From positions 1 to 40,459 of the forward strand of contig JACUUM010000020.1 of NCBI GenBank assembly GCA_014859305.1: 40,459 nucleotides of DNA. The letters are read 5' to 3'. Below are positions 25,836 to 32,852 of this stretch, one piece after another (position 1 is the first letter of the stretch; every line of letters starts with the position of its first letter). Made by a program: the position numbers and the translations under genes. The DNA is from Coriobacteriia bacterium (GTDB lineage: Bacteria; Actinomycetota; Coriobacteriia; Anaerosomatales; Kmv31). A model generated the notes under the pieces. That model made no database searches. It was not told the DNA's origin and saw only the letters and a program-made list of their open reading frames with translations.

Positions 25836-25875
25836 ACTAACCCGTCCTTCAGAGCGGACCGAGGGGGGGTGACGG

Positions 25876-26346
25876 ATGCACGAGGAGCGCATGGACACCG
25901 GAGAGATGGTGGAGAAGCTCGGCGACCTGATGCGTCTGGACGTGGACGCGGAGCGCGCCTACGAGGAGGCGATCGAACACGCCGACGAGGCGGACGTCCG
26001 AGGACACCTGCAGCGGTACCGCGACGACCACCGCAGGCACGCCGACGATCTGCGCGCGACGATACGCGGCCTGGGTCAGGAGCCGCCCGAGCCGAAACCG
26101 GACTTCAAGGGCTACCTCATCGAGGGGATGACGAAGCTGCGCGCCGCGGTGAGCGGGGAGCAGGCGCTCAAGGCCATGCACCAGAACGAGGAGATCACGA
26201 ACCGCAGCTACCGCGACGCCGTGCAGTGGGACGTGCCCGCGGACGTGCACGACCTGCTGCAGCGAAACTACGCCGACGAGCAGCGGCACATCGCCTACAT
26301 CGAGGACAAGCTGCACGTGAGGGCAGGTGAGGAACGGCGGTACTGA
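25876..26346 (+). CDS. Ferritin-like (DUF2383-type) four-helix protein
   Basis: The 156-aa protein is almost entirely helical, with pairs of acidic and His residues spaced as in ferritin-like helix bundles: DVDAERAYEEAIEHA, RDDHRRHADDLR, MHQNEEITNRSYRD and NYADEQRHIAYIEDK. These E/H patterns (EXXH-like EQRH) are consistent with a di-iron site, though I cannot confirm all ligands. Members of this family occur in stress-response regulons and may store iron or detoxify peroxide. The start ATG follows a Gly-rich SD (GAGGGGGGGTG). The upstream sigma-B-like promoter fits the same stress theme. No signal peptide is present. Confidence 0.75.
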   Translation: MHEERMDTGEMVEKLGDLMRLDVDAERAYEEAIEHADEADVRGHLQRYRDDHRRHADDLRATIRGLGQEPPEPKPDFKGYLIEGMTKLRAAVSGEQALKAMHQNEEITNRSYRDAVQWDVPADVHDLLQRNYADEQRHIAYIEDKLHVRAGEERRY

Positions 26347-26414
26347 GCGTCTAGGTCACCCGTGCCGCTCCTGAGAGGGGGTGGCGTCGCGGCGCGCTCC
26401 CTCGGGCGGCGCGA

Positions 26415-26773
26415 TCACAGCCCGGCTTCCAGATGCTTCTGGAACGCCAGGATGACGGAGACGTCCGGCTGAGCCAGCGCGCTTGCGGTGGCGCCCCCCA
26501 TCCCGCGCCAGCTGCATCACCTCGCGGGCACCCGCGTCGACGAGCCCTCCTCCGCGACCGCCGACCCGCACCCCATCCGGCCGACCGTCGCTATCGCGTC
26601 GGTTTGCCAGCCTGCGCATCTCGCGCCGGTAGGCCTTCAGGCTCTCCATGGAGGAGTCCACACTGAAGTCCACCTCGTCGGCCCCGTGGAACCAGTTCGC
26701 GCCGACCATCCGCGGGTAGTCCCGTTCGATCGACCGGAAGGCGTCGGAGATCCACGAAGGGGAGCTCGTGAGG
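26415..26773 (-). pseudogene. Decayed coding fragment between the ferritin-like gene and tRNA-Ser(TGA)
   Basis: The 502-bp gap (26347-26848) holds no intact gene. On the minus strand a coding-like stretch from about 26773 encodes SDAFRSIERDYPRMVGANW, then WFHGADEVDFSVDSS and SLKAYRREMRRLANR, and loses its similarity after about 26575. In another minus-strand frame a second coding-like tail ends at 26415 (DVSVILAFQKHLEAGL then stop). The first resembles the end of a (beta/alpha)8 glycoside hydrolase such as GH26, but this is only a resemblance. The frames are not joined and no start is visible, so I call a remnant with a likely frameshift and a lost 5' end at the tRNA. Confidence 0.5.
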
Positions 26774-26848
26774 CAGCGTCGGCCGACACTACGGGATGGG
26801 CCGGGCCGCAGCCTGCGCTGTGCGCGAGTGGATAGCCCCGGTGAGATG

Positions 26849-26938
26849 TGGCGGAGGGAGAGGGATTCGAACCCCCGGGCCCTTGCGGGCCAGCGGTTTT
26901 CAAGACCGCCGCGATAAACCAGACTCTGCCATCCCTCC
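26849..26938 (-). tRNA. tRNA-Ser(TGA), CCA encoded
   Basis: The acceptor is GGAGGGA/TCCCTCC with G and CCA. The anticodon loop CTTGAAA gives TGA (codons UCA and, by wobble, others of the UCN box). The long variable arm GGCCCGCAAGGGCC is present, followed by GGTTCGAATCC. It reads in the minus direction, divergent from tadA. Confidence 0.97.
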
Positions 26939-26971
26939 GCGCCCGGCACGACGGCGTCCCGAAGCGCCGAT

Positions 26972-26977
26972 AGTGTA
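26972..26977 (-). promoter_or_regulatory. -10 box of the tRNA-Ser(TGA) promoter
   Basis: TACACT on the minus strand places the start about 27 nt before the tRNA 5' end. The -35 at 17 nt is weak. Confidence 0.35.
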
Positions 26978-26990
26978 CCACCCGCCCTGC

Positions 26991-26996
26991 TAGAAT
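26991..26996 (+). promoter_or_regulatory. -10 box of the tadA promoter
   Basis: TAGAAT lies 54 nt upstream of the tadA GTG and about 20 nt from the divergent tRNA-Ser(TGA) -10. No good -35 is visible. Confidence 0.4.
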
Positions 26997-27050
26997 CCGC
27001 TGTGACGGCGATAGCGGTTCCGCCCGGCGCCACGGCAGGAGGGAGGGCGG

Positions 27051-27506
27051 GTGAGCCCGGACGAGACCTACATGCGCATGGCGCTGGAACAGGCGCGCAA
27101 GGCCGAGGAGATCGGCGACGTGCCCATCGGCGCCGTCGTCGTCTGCGACGGGGCGGTGGTCGCCCGCGCGTACAACCGCCGGGAGGTCGACCACGACCCC
27201 ACCGCGCACGCCGAGCTGCTCGCGATGCGCGACGCCGCGCGCGACCTCGGCCGCTGGCGCCTGGCGGACTGCACCGTGTACGTCACGGTCGAACCGTGCC
27301 CGATGTGCGCCGGTGCCATGCACCAGGCACGCATCGCGCGGCTCGTCTTCGGCGCCTTCGACCCAAAGGCCGGCGCCGTCGGCTCACTCTACGACCTCAG
27401 CGACGACAAACGGCTCAACCACCGCTTCGACGTGACCTCCGGTGTGCTGGCCGAGGAGAGCGGGCAGCTGCTGCGCGAGTTCTTCGGCCGGTTGAGGGAG
27501 CGGTAG
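27051..27506 (+). CDS. tadA: tRNA-specific adenosine deaminase
   Basis: TadA deaminates A34 to inosine in tRNA-Arg(ACG). The 151-aa protein has the zinc-dependent deaminase signature: H53 and E55 in TAHAELLAM and C83 and C86 in EPCPMCAGAMHQARI. The C-terminal helices with VGSLYDLSDDKRLNHRFDV match the TadA subfamily. Length is standard. The GTG start is preceded by AGGAGGGAGG. Its substrate tRNA-Arg(ACG) is encoded at 19753-19829. In several bacteria tadA lies next to the SRP RNA and dnaX; neither is found here. Confidence 0.96.
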   Translation: MSPDETYMRMALEQARKAEEIGDVPIGAVVVCDGAVVARAYNRREVDHDPTAHAELLAMRDAARDLGRWRLADCTVYVTVEPCPMCAGAMHQARIARLVFGAFDPKAGAVGSLYDLSDDKRLNHRFDVTSGVLAEESGQLLREFFGRLRER

Positions 27507-27713
27507 TGGGAGGCGGGCGGGCCGCAGAAGGCGGCGGGGGCGGCTCGGGGAGAACGCCGAGGTCGAAGCATCGACTTCGGCTCATCCTCGGCGACCCGCC
27601 TGCCGATTGAAGACGGAAGACCGCTCCGTGCGACGACCCTCCGTCGTTCTCCGGGGGCAGACGCCGGGGCGACGGAGGGCATACCGTGACGACCGGCAAG
27701 AGAGCGAGGGCGA
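27507..27713 (+). other. 207-bp intergenic region with nested inverted repeats, possible structured RNA
   Basis: Two nested folds are visible. GCCGAGG...CCTCGGC encloses CGAAG/CTTCG (about 27550-27600), and CCCTCCGTCG (27637-27646) pairs with CGACGGAGGG (27670-27679) around a Gly-rich loop. I see no coding region and no match to a riboswitch class that I can name. Its orientation and transcription are unknown; it lies between tadA and the following plus-strand gene. Confidence 0.4.
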
Positions 27714-28241
27714 GTGGGCGACGCACCCCGACTCACGCTGCTGACGATACCGATGTTGCTGCTCTCGCCGCCTCCGGCGCCGGCGGCGACGGTCTCGATG
27801 GTCCCGCGGGCGCTGGACGTCGCGGTGGGCGCGGTCGCGCTCGTGCTCGCGGCGGTCATGCTGGTCGACGTGCTCGCGCTTCGGCGGGTCGCTCCAGGCG
27901 CCGCGATCGCCGAGCACGTGACGTACGTGCTCGCTGCCGTGGCCTGTCTCGCGGCGTCGGTGCTCTCCGACTGGGTCGTGCGCTTCCTGCCCTGGCACGA
28001 CGTCACGACACTGACCCGGCTCGCCTCCGACCTGCTGGTCATCGCCGCGATGGCGTTCTTCGGCCTGTACTTCTTCCGGGTCCGCCGCGCCATGGTGCGC
28101 TTCCTCGAGCGCTTCTCGGAGGAGGAGGCGTTCGTGCGTGCGCAGTGCCAGGATGCCGACGACGGCTCCGGTCGCGCCCCTGCCGGCGGCGGGGAGCGGC
28201 GTAGTCCGGAGGACGGCGTCCGGAGGGCCGCGGATGTCTAG
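27714..28241 (+). CDS. Multi-TM membrane protein of unknown function
   Basis: I do not recognise this 175-aa protein. It has about four hydrophobic segments (roughly 9-27, 33-54, 64-88, 100-122), including VGAVALVLAAVMLVDVLAL and VIAAMAFFGLYFF. A charged C-terminal tail (about 50 residues, rich in Asp, Arg, Gly, Pro) follows. The GTG start has GAGGGCGA upstream. Its end overlaps the next small gene by 8 nt, implying coupled translation. A sensory or regulatory membrane role is only a guess. Confidence 0.6.
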   Translation: MGDAPRLTLLTIPMLLLSPPPAPAATVSMVPRALDVAVGAVALVLAAVMLVDVLALRRVAPGAAIAEHVTYVLAAVACLAASVLSDWVVRFLPWHDVTTLTRLASDLLVIAAMAFFGLYFFRVRRAMVRFLERFSEEEAFVRAQCQDADDGSGRAPAGGGERRSPEDGVRRAADV

Positions 28242-28464
28242 CCGGCTCGCCGCGCGCGTCGAGGAGGTGCTGCGGCCGATCGTGGGGACCGTGCTGGCGT
28301 CGGTCTCCGTGGACGTCGAGAGCAGGCGCATCGGCAAGACGCCGAGCGAGCTCGACTACACGGACCTGCCGGTACTGGCCGACAACCTCGCGGCCGCGCT
28401 CGTGCTCGTGGTGGGCAAGGACCTCGCCGACGCCGCCGCGCGCAACGTGCGCCGTCTGGCGTAG
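28234..28464 (+). CDS. Small conserved-looking protein of unknown function
   Basis: This 76-aa protein starts MSSRLAARVEEVLRPIVG and ends AARNVRRLA. The central stretch SRRIGKTPSELDYTDLP and a C-terminal amphipathic helix suggest a small helical fold. The ATG at 28234 has GGAGGG 6 nt upstream and overlaps the preceding stop by 8 nt. The function is unknown; coupling suggests it works with the membrane protein upstream. It has no TM segment. Confidence 0.65.
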   Translation: MSSRLAARVEEVLRPIVGTVLASVSVDVESRRIGKTPSELDYTDLPVLADNLAAALVLVVGKDLADAAARNVRRLA

Positions 28465-28484
28465 CCACCGGGGCCGCGGTGGCC

Positions 28485-31112
28485 CTACTCCAATCCGAGG
28501 TCGCGCTTCACCTGCCGCGTGATCGTCTGCTCGGCGTCGAAGTAGCCTTCCCACGGGTCGCCCTTCAGGTGGGAGAGCCGCTTCCTCAGGTTGCGCACCG
28601 TCCACGCGTCGGAGCGCGTGGAGCCCGTGAGCTCCTCCCAGCGCAGCGGCACGCTCACGGTCGCGTGAGGCCGCGCGCGCGTCGAGTAGGCCGCGATCGA
28701 TGTCGCGCTGCGGGCGTTGCGCACGTAGTCCACGTAGACCTTGCCGACCCGCCTGGCCTTCGACATCTTGCTGGTGTACTTGTCCGGCGCGTAGGAGACG
28801 ATCCCCTCGGCGATGGCGCGCGCGGCGGCGTGCACGCCCGCCCAGTCCTCGGCCGGAGCCAGCGGGACGACCACGTGCAGGCCCTTGCCGCCCGTGGTCT
28901 TGACGAACGACTCGAGCCCGAGGCCCTTGAGCACGCCGCGCACGAGGCGCGCCGCCTGGATCAGCTCGTTCCACGGGGTCTCCTCGGAGGGGTCGAGGTC
29001 GAAGACCATCATGTCCGGGTGCTCGACGTCGTGGCCGCGGCACCCCCAGACGTGGATCTCGAGCACGCCCATCTGGACGAGCCCGGTAAGACTGGCCGGC
29101 TCGGTCGGCGCGAGGTAGACCTGAGGCCCCTCCGACTCGCGGATCGTCAGGCGCTCGAACGGCCCCGGGAAGTCCTCGCCCGGGTGCTTGTGGAAGAAGC
29201 ACGGGCCGGGCTCGTCCTCGCGCACCTCGCCCCTCTGCGCGCGGATGCCCTCGGGGCACCGCACCATCGCGATCGGCCTCCCGCGGACGTGCGGCATGAT
29301 CCACTCGGCGATCGAGTCGTAGAACTCGATGAGATCCATCTTGGTGATCCCGTCGACCGGATACAGCACACGTCCGGGGTTCGTGATGCGCACGCCGCCG
29401 AAGGCGGTCTCGCCGCCGATGCCGCGCGCCGAGGACCGAGCGTTCCGTACGCCTGCCCCGTCGCCGGTCGGTCCGGTGACCTCGCGGGTCGGTCTCGCCA
29501 TCTCCGGTACCACCTCCTCGGGGGCCTTGTCCTCGCGCAGCCCCTTGAAGGACGGGTGACGTATCTGCCCGTCCTCGGTCCACTCCGTGAACTCGACCTC
29601 GGCGACGTGCTCCGGCCGCACCCAGTGCACCCGCTTCGGCGCCAGCTCCCTGCCGCGCGTCAACGGCGGCTCACGGGCAGGGATCTCCCGCAGCCGCTCC
29701 CCGAACCCGCGCAAGAAGCGGTCGTCGAAGCCCGTGCCCACCTTGCCCGCGTAGCGCAGCCCGCCGCTCTCCTGCACGCCGAGGAGCAGGGCGCCGAACC
29801 CGACCCGCGAGCGCGAGGGGTCGGTCCAGCCCACGATCACGAACTCCTGGCGCTGAAGGCACTTGACCTTCAGCCAGTCCTTGCCGCGGGCGCCGGGGCG
29901 GTAGCGGCTGCCGGCTCGTTTGCTGACGACGCCCTCCAGGCCGTACCCGCAGGCCTGCCGGAAGACGGCCGGGCCGTTGCCGGTGACGTCCTCGGAGTAG
30001 CGGACGCGGCTGCCCGGGCCGAGGCGCGAGACGAGGCGCCGCAGGGTCCGTTTGCGCTCCGTCAGCGGCACGCCGGTGAGGTCGTACCCGTCGAGGTGGA
30101 GCAGGTCGAAGACGAAGTACAGCAACCGGTCGCGGCGCCCCTCGCCCAAGTCACGCTGGAGCGTCTGGAAGCTGGTGGTGCCGTCGGGAAGCTGCACGAC
30201 GACCTCGCCGTCGAGGACGGCGGTGCCCACCGGCAGCCCCGCGAGCTCCTCCGCGATCGAACGGAACCGCCCCGTCCAGTCGTGGTCGCGGCGGCTGTGC
30301 ATCGCGACGGCCCCCTCCCGGATGCGCGCCACGGCGCGGTAGCCGTCGAACTTGATCTCGTGCACCCACGCCTCGCCCGGCGGCGGTTCGCGCACCAGGG
30401 TGGCAAGCTCCGGCTCCACGAAGCGCGGCGGTTCGGCCTGCGGTCTCGCTCCGGGGAGATCGCCGGGCTCGAGCCGTGTCTCCTCGGGGGGGCGTACCTC
30501 CGTCTGTGCCGAGGCGGGCTCCTCGGAGTGCCACACGGACTGACGGTCCTCGGCGATCTCCTCCATGGAGCGGCCGCTCGCCACCGAGCCGGCGCGCTCG
30601 CGGAGCACGGCGCCGCCGTCGCCGGCCAGGGCCTCGCGGTCGCGGTGCTTGATGAGCAGCCAGTTCTCCTTGCCCTCCTCCTCCGAGCGGCGCTTCATCC
30701 TGACCAGCACCCACTCCCCGCGCAGCTTCTCGCCGCGCAGCGCGAACTTGAGATCGCCCTCGGCGAGCCCCTCGTGCGGGTCGCGGGCGGGCTCCCAGGC
30801 GCCGCGGTCCCACAGCATCACCGTTCCCGCCCCGTACTCGCCCGCGGGGATGACGCCCTCGAAGGAGCCGTACTCGACGGGGTGGTCCTCGACGCGTACC
30901 GCGAGGTGCTTGTCGGCGGGGTCGAGGCTGGGGCCCTTGGGGATCGCCCAGGACAGCAGCACGCCGTCGAGTTCCAGGCGCAGGTCGTAGTGGAGCCGCC
31001 GCGCCGCATGCTTGTGGATGACGTACAGGCGTCCACTGTCCCGGCGCGGCGCCCCCTTGGGCTCCGGGGTCTGAGCGAAGTCGCGCTTGCGGCGGTACTC
31101 CTTCAGCGGCAT
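28485..31112 (-). CDS. ligD: DNA ligase D (3'-phosphoesterase, ligase, polymerase)
   Basis: LigD repairs double-strand breaks by non-homologous end joining with Ku. Domain order in this 875-aa protein is PE-Lig-Pol. The N-terminal PE domain (about 1-170) has HKHAARRLHYDLRLELDG with H35, H41 and D43. The ATP-dependent ligase (about 230-540) has the nucleophile K254 in EIKFDGYRA. The polymerase/primase domain (about 580-875) shows TNPGRVLYP, CFFHKHPG, DLDPSEETPW and TTGGKGLHVVVPL. A charged linker joins PE and ligase. This is the order of Pseudomonas-type LigD, unlike mycobacterial Pol-PE-Lig. The ATG at 31112 has GGAGA 4 nt upstream. Ku lies 1.7 kb away on the same strand, with other genes between. 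Confidence 0.94.
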   Translation of the reverse strand: MPLKEYRRKRDFAQTPEPKGAPRRDSGRLYVIHKHAARRLHYDLRLELDGVLLSWAIPKGPSLDPADKHLAVRVEDHPVEYGSFEGVIPAGEYGAGTVMLWDRGAWEPARDPHEGLAEGDLKFALRGEKLRGEWVLVRMKRRSEEEGKENWLLIKHRDREALAGDGGAVLRERAGSVASGRSMEEIAEDRQSVWHSEEPASAQTEVRPPEETRLEPGDLPGARPQAEPPRFVEPELATLVREPPPGEAWVHEIKFDGYRAVARIREGAVAMHSRRDHDWTGRFRSIAEELAGLPVGTAVLDGEVVVQLPDGTTSFQTLQRDLGEGRRDRLLYFVFDLLHLDGYDLTGVPLTERKRTLRRLVSRLGPGSRVRYSEDVTGNGPAVFRQACGYGLEGVVSKRAGSRYRPGARGKDWLKVKCLQRQEFVIVGWTDPSRSRVGFGALLLGVQESGGLRYAGKVGTGFDDRFLRGFGERLREIPAREPPLTRGRELAPKRVHWVRPEHVAEVEFTEWTEDGQIRHPSFKGLREDKAPEEVVPEMARPTREVTGPTGDGAGVRNARSSARGIGGETAFGGVRITNPGRVLYPVDGITKMDLIEFYDSIAEWIMPHVRGRPIAMVRCPEGIRAQRGEVREDEPGPCFFHKHPGEDFPGPFERLTIRESEGPQVYLAPTEPASLTGLVQMGVLEIHVWGCRGHDVEHPDMMVFDLDPSEETPWNELIQAARLVRGVLKGLGLESFVKTTGGKGLHVVVPLAPAEDWAGVHAAARAIAEGIVSYAPDKYTSKMSKARRVGKVYVDYVRNARSATSIAAYSTRARPHATVSVPLRWEELTGSTRSDAWTVRNLRKRLSHLKGDPWEGYFDAEQTITRQVKRDLGLE

Positions 31113-31211
31113 GAGGTCTCCGGGGTTCGCGGGCGTGCGTGCGTTCCGCCCGGTATCTACCCCCGGCGGCAAGCGCGCGGGCCGGTAGGGTCCCGCCGGC
31201 GCCGGAGGTGC

Positions 31212-31240
31212 TTGACTCCTCGGCCGTCGCGACTTACGCT
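31212..31240 (+). promoter_or_regulatory. Promoter of the tetR-like gene
   Basis: TTGACT (31212-31217), 17 nt, TACGCT (31235-31240): a good sigma-70 match. The -10 overlaps the palindrome at 31237-31248, so a bound repressor would block it. Confidence 0.6.
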
Positions 31241-31269
31241 GAACAGCGTGCAGTAAACGAAGCATGTTC
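31237..31269. promoter_or_regulatory. Candidate TetR operator (nested inverted repeats)
   Basis: CGCTGAACAGCG (31237-31248) is a perfect 12-bp palindrome overlapping the -10. A second inverted repeat, GAACA (31241-31245) with TGTTC (31265-31269), spans the early transcript. TetR-family regulators commonly autoregulate through such palindromes, so this is a likely autoregulatory site, by inference. Confidence 0.45.
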
Positions 31270-31296
31270 AAAGCCGAACGGAGGGACGTGCGAGAG

Positions 31297-31962
31297 ATGA
31301 CACCCGAGTCGCCGACGCGCGGCAGGCGCCAGGAACGCACGCGCCGGGCGATCCTGGACGCGGCCCGCGAGCTGATACTCGAGCGGGGACTGGAGGGATT
31401 CTCCCTGCGTGAAGTCGCCAGACGTGCCGACTACACCCCCGGCGCCCTGTACACGTACTTCTCGAGCGCCGAGGAGCTGCTGGGCGCCGTGGGCATGGAG
31501 AGCCTGGAGGTCCTCGGGGGGTACATGGGGCGCGTGTCCGGAGTCCTGCGCGCGGAGGAGCGCGTGCTCGCGCTGGCCGAGGCGTACCTTCGCTTCGCGG
31601 AGGAGCGGCCCGACGAGTACGCCATCGTGTTCGAGAGGCTCACCGTCCCGGCCGAGAGCTGGGCGCACTTCGTGCGCGTGGCCTTCCCCTTCACCGTGCT
31701 CGTAGAGGCGTTCGAGGCGGGCGCGGCGGAAGGCGCGTTCGAGCCGCGGCCGGGGTTCGGGCCCGCCGAGATGGCGTACGGGCTGTGGTGCCTGGCCCAC
31801 GGTGCGGCCGCCCTGTCGCGCAAGCACCTCGCGGCGTTGCCCGACGACATGACGGCCGCACAGGCCGGCGCCGTGCGCGCCTACGTGGGCGGGCTGGGAC
31901 GGCGCGCCGGGGGCGGCTCCCACCGAGGAGCCGGACGGAGCGCGGGCGGGGGTGCACGATGA
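31297..31962 (+). CDS. TetR/AcrR-family transcriptional regulator
   Basis: The N-terminal HTH (about residues 8-55 of the 221-aa product) is typical: RRAILDAARELILERGLEGF, SLREVARRADYTPGALYTYF and SSAEELLG. The C-terminal helical ligand-binding domain is divergent and no inducer can be named. I chose ATG 31297, 11 nt after GGAGGG; ATG 31264 is in frame and would add 11 residues but has no SD. The stop overlaps the NapH-like gene start (ATGA), so regulator and iron-sulfur protein form an operon, and the regulator probably senses a signal related to it. A promoter and palindromic operator lie upstream. Confidence 0.88.
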   Translation: MTPESPTRGRRQERTRRAILDAARELILERGLEGFSLREVARRADYTPGALYTYFSSAEELLGAVGMESLEVLGGYMGRVSGVLRAEERVLALAEAYLRFAEERPDEYAIVFERLTVPAESWAHFVRVAFPFTVLVEAFEAGAAEGAFEPRPGFGPAEMAYGLWCLAHGAAALSRKHLAALPDDMTAAQAGAVRAYVGGLGRRAGGGSHRGAGRSAGGGAR

Positions 31963-32759
31963 GACCGCGCCGTCAGATGGTGCGCAAGGGGCTGATCCTC
32001 GGCTTCTTCCTCGCGCTGCCCTTGACGCTCAACTACTACTCGCCGGCGCTGATGACGGGTGGCACGGCGGAGCGAGTGGCCACGTTCTCGCTGTTCACCT
32101 GGACCGCGATCTTCGCGAGCTCGTTGGTGATCGGCCGGGCGTTCTGCGGCTACGGCTGTCCCTTCAACGGGCTGCAGACCGCGTGGGAGAAGGTATCCGG
32201 AAGGCCGAACCGGCGGATCCGCCGCCTGCGCTGGGTCAAGTACACGCTGTGGGCCGCCTGGGCGGGCGCCGTCGCCGCGTTCGCCGTCTCGACCGGAGGA
32301 TGGCAGCGCGTGGACCTGCTCTACATGACTCCCCACGTGGTGAGCGTGGACTCACCCGCGAGCCTGCTCGTGTACTACGTGCTCGTCGCAGTGACGCTCG
32401 CGGCCGCGGCGTTGGGCAAGCGCGGCTTCTGCCACTACTTCTGCCCGTTCGGCGTGTGGGGGATCCTCGGCGCGCGCATCGGGCGGGCGGCTCGTCTTCC
32501 CATGCTGCGGCTCGCCGGCGACCCGTCCGCCTGTACCGGCTGCCGCGCGTGCGAGAAGGCGTGTCCGATGGGCCTGCCGGTCTCCGAGATGGCCTCGCGC
32601 ACGGACGCGTTCCACACCGAGCGCACGCTGTGCGGCTCCTGCGTGGACGCATGCTCGGCCGGCAGCGTGCGCTATTCGTTCGCGCGCACGGGACCGGGAT
32701 GGGGAACTCCCCACCGGTCCCGCTCTCGATCAGCTGCCGGAGCAGCATCGGAAGGCTGA
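31959..32759 (+). CDS. NapH/NosR-type 4Fe-4S membrane electron-transfer protein
   Basis: The 266-aa protein has about four TM segments and two cytoplasmic-side Cys motifs between helices (CGYGCPFNGLQ and CHYFCPFGVWG) that define the NapH/MauN/CcoG-like family. Two 4Fe-4S ferredoxin motifs follow: CTGCRACEKACPMG and a second, CGSCVDACSAG. It should carry electrons from the quinone pool or a ferredoxin to an unidentified partner. The ATG overlaps the tetR stop (ATGA). The last about 20 residues (GWGTPHRSRSRSAAGAASEG) are low-complexity and read antisense through a membrane-protein remnant, so the C-terminus may be altered. No partner reductase is adjacent. Confidence 0.85.
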   Translation: MRPRRQMVRKGLILGFFLALPLTLNYYSPALMTGGTAERVATFSLFTWTAIFASSLVIGRAFCGYGCPFNGLQTAWEKVSGRPNRRIRRLRWVKYTLWAAWAGAVAAFAVSTGGWQRVDLLYMTPHVVSVDSPASLLVYYVLVAVTLAAAALGKRGFCHYFCPFGVWGILGARIGRAARLPMLRLAGDPSACTGCRACEKACPMGLPVSEMASRTDAFHTERTLCGSCVDACSAGSVRYSFARTGPGWGTPHRSRSRSAAGAASEG

Positions 32760-32818
32760 CCACGGCGAATCCCCACACCACTGCGGCTGCCCCGAGCCCG
32801 AAGGCCCACCAACCCCGC
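32688..32818 (-). pseudogene. Remnant of a small membrane protein, antisense to the 4Fe-4S gene end
   Basis: The minus strand encodes GWWAFGLGAAAVVWGFAVV, SLPMLLRQLIESGTGGEF and PIPVP without any plausible start codon upstream; the frame continues into the ku gene region. The helix-like hydrophobicity and composition look coding. It overlaps the low-complexity C-terminal codons of the 4Fe-4S gene, and I read it as a truncated gene at a rearrangement junction. Confidence 0.4.
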
Positions 32819-32852
32819 GCGTGAAGCTTCGCGCCCGGCGCGATCCCCGCAG

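Noticed and set aside
26356-27033. Open frame covering the remnant and tRNA-Ser(TGA) on the minus strand
   Set aside because: It reads through a perfectly folded tRNA and through unrelated frames; only part of it is coding-like and is annotated as a remnant.
27507-27713. SRP RNA (ffs), often found next to tadA
   Set aside because: The conserved GGAAG...AGCA core of the SRP RNA hairpin was not seen in this gap on either strand, so the region is listed only as a possible structured RNA.
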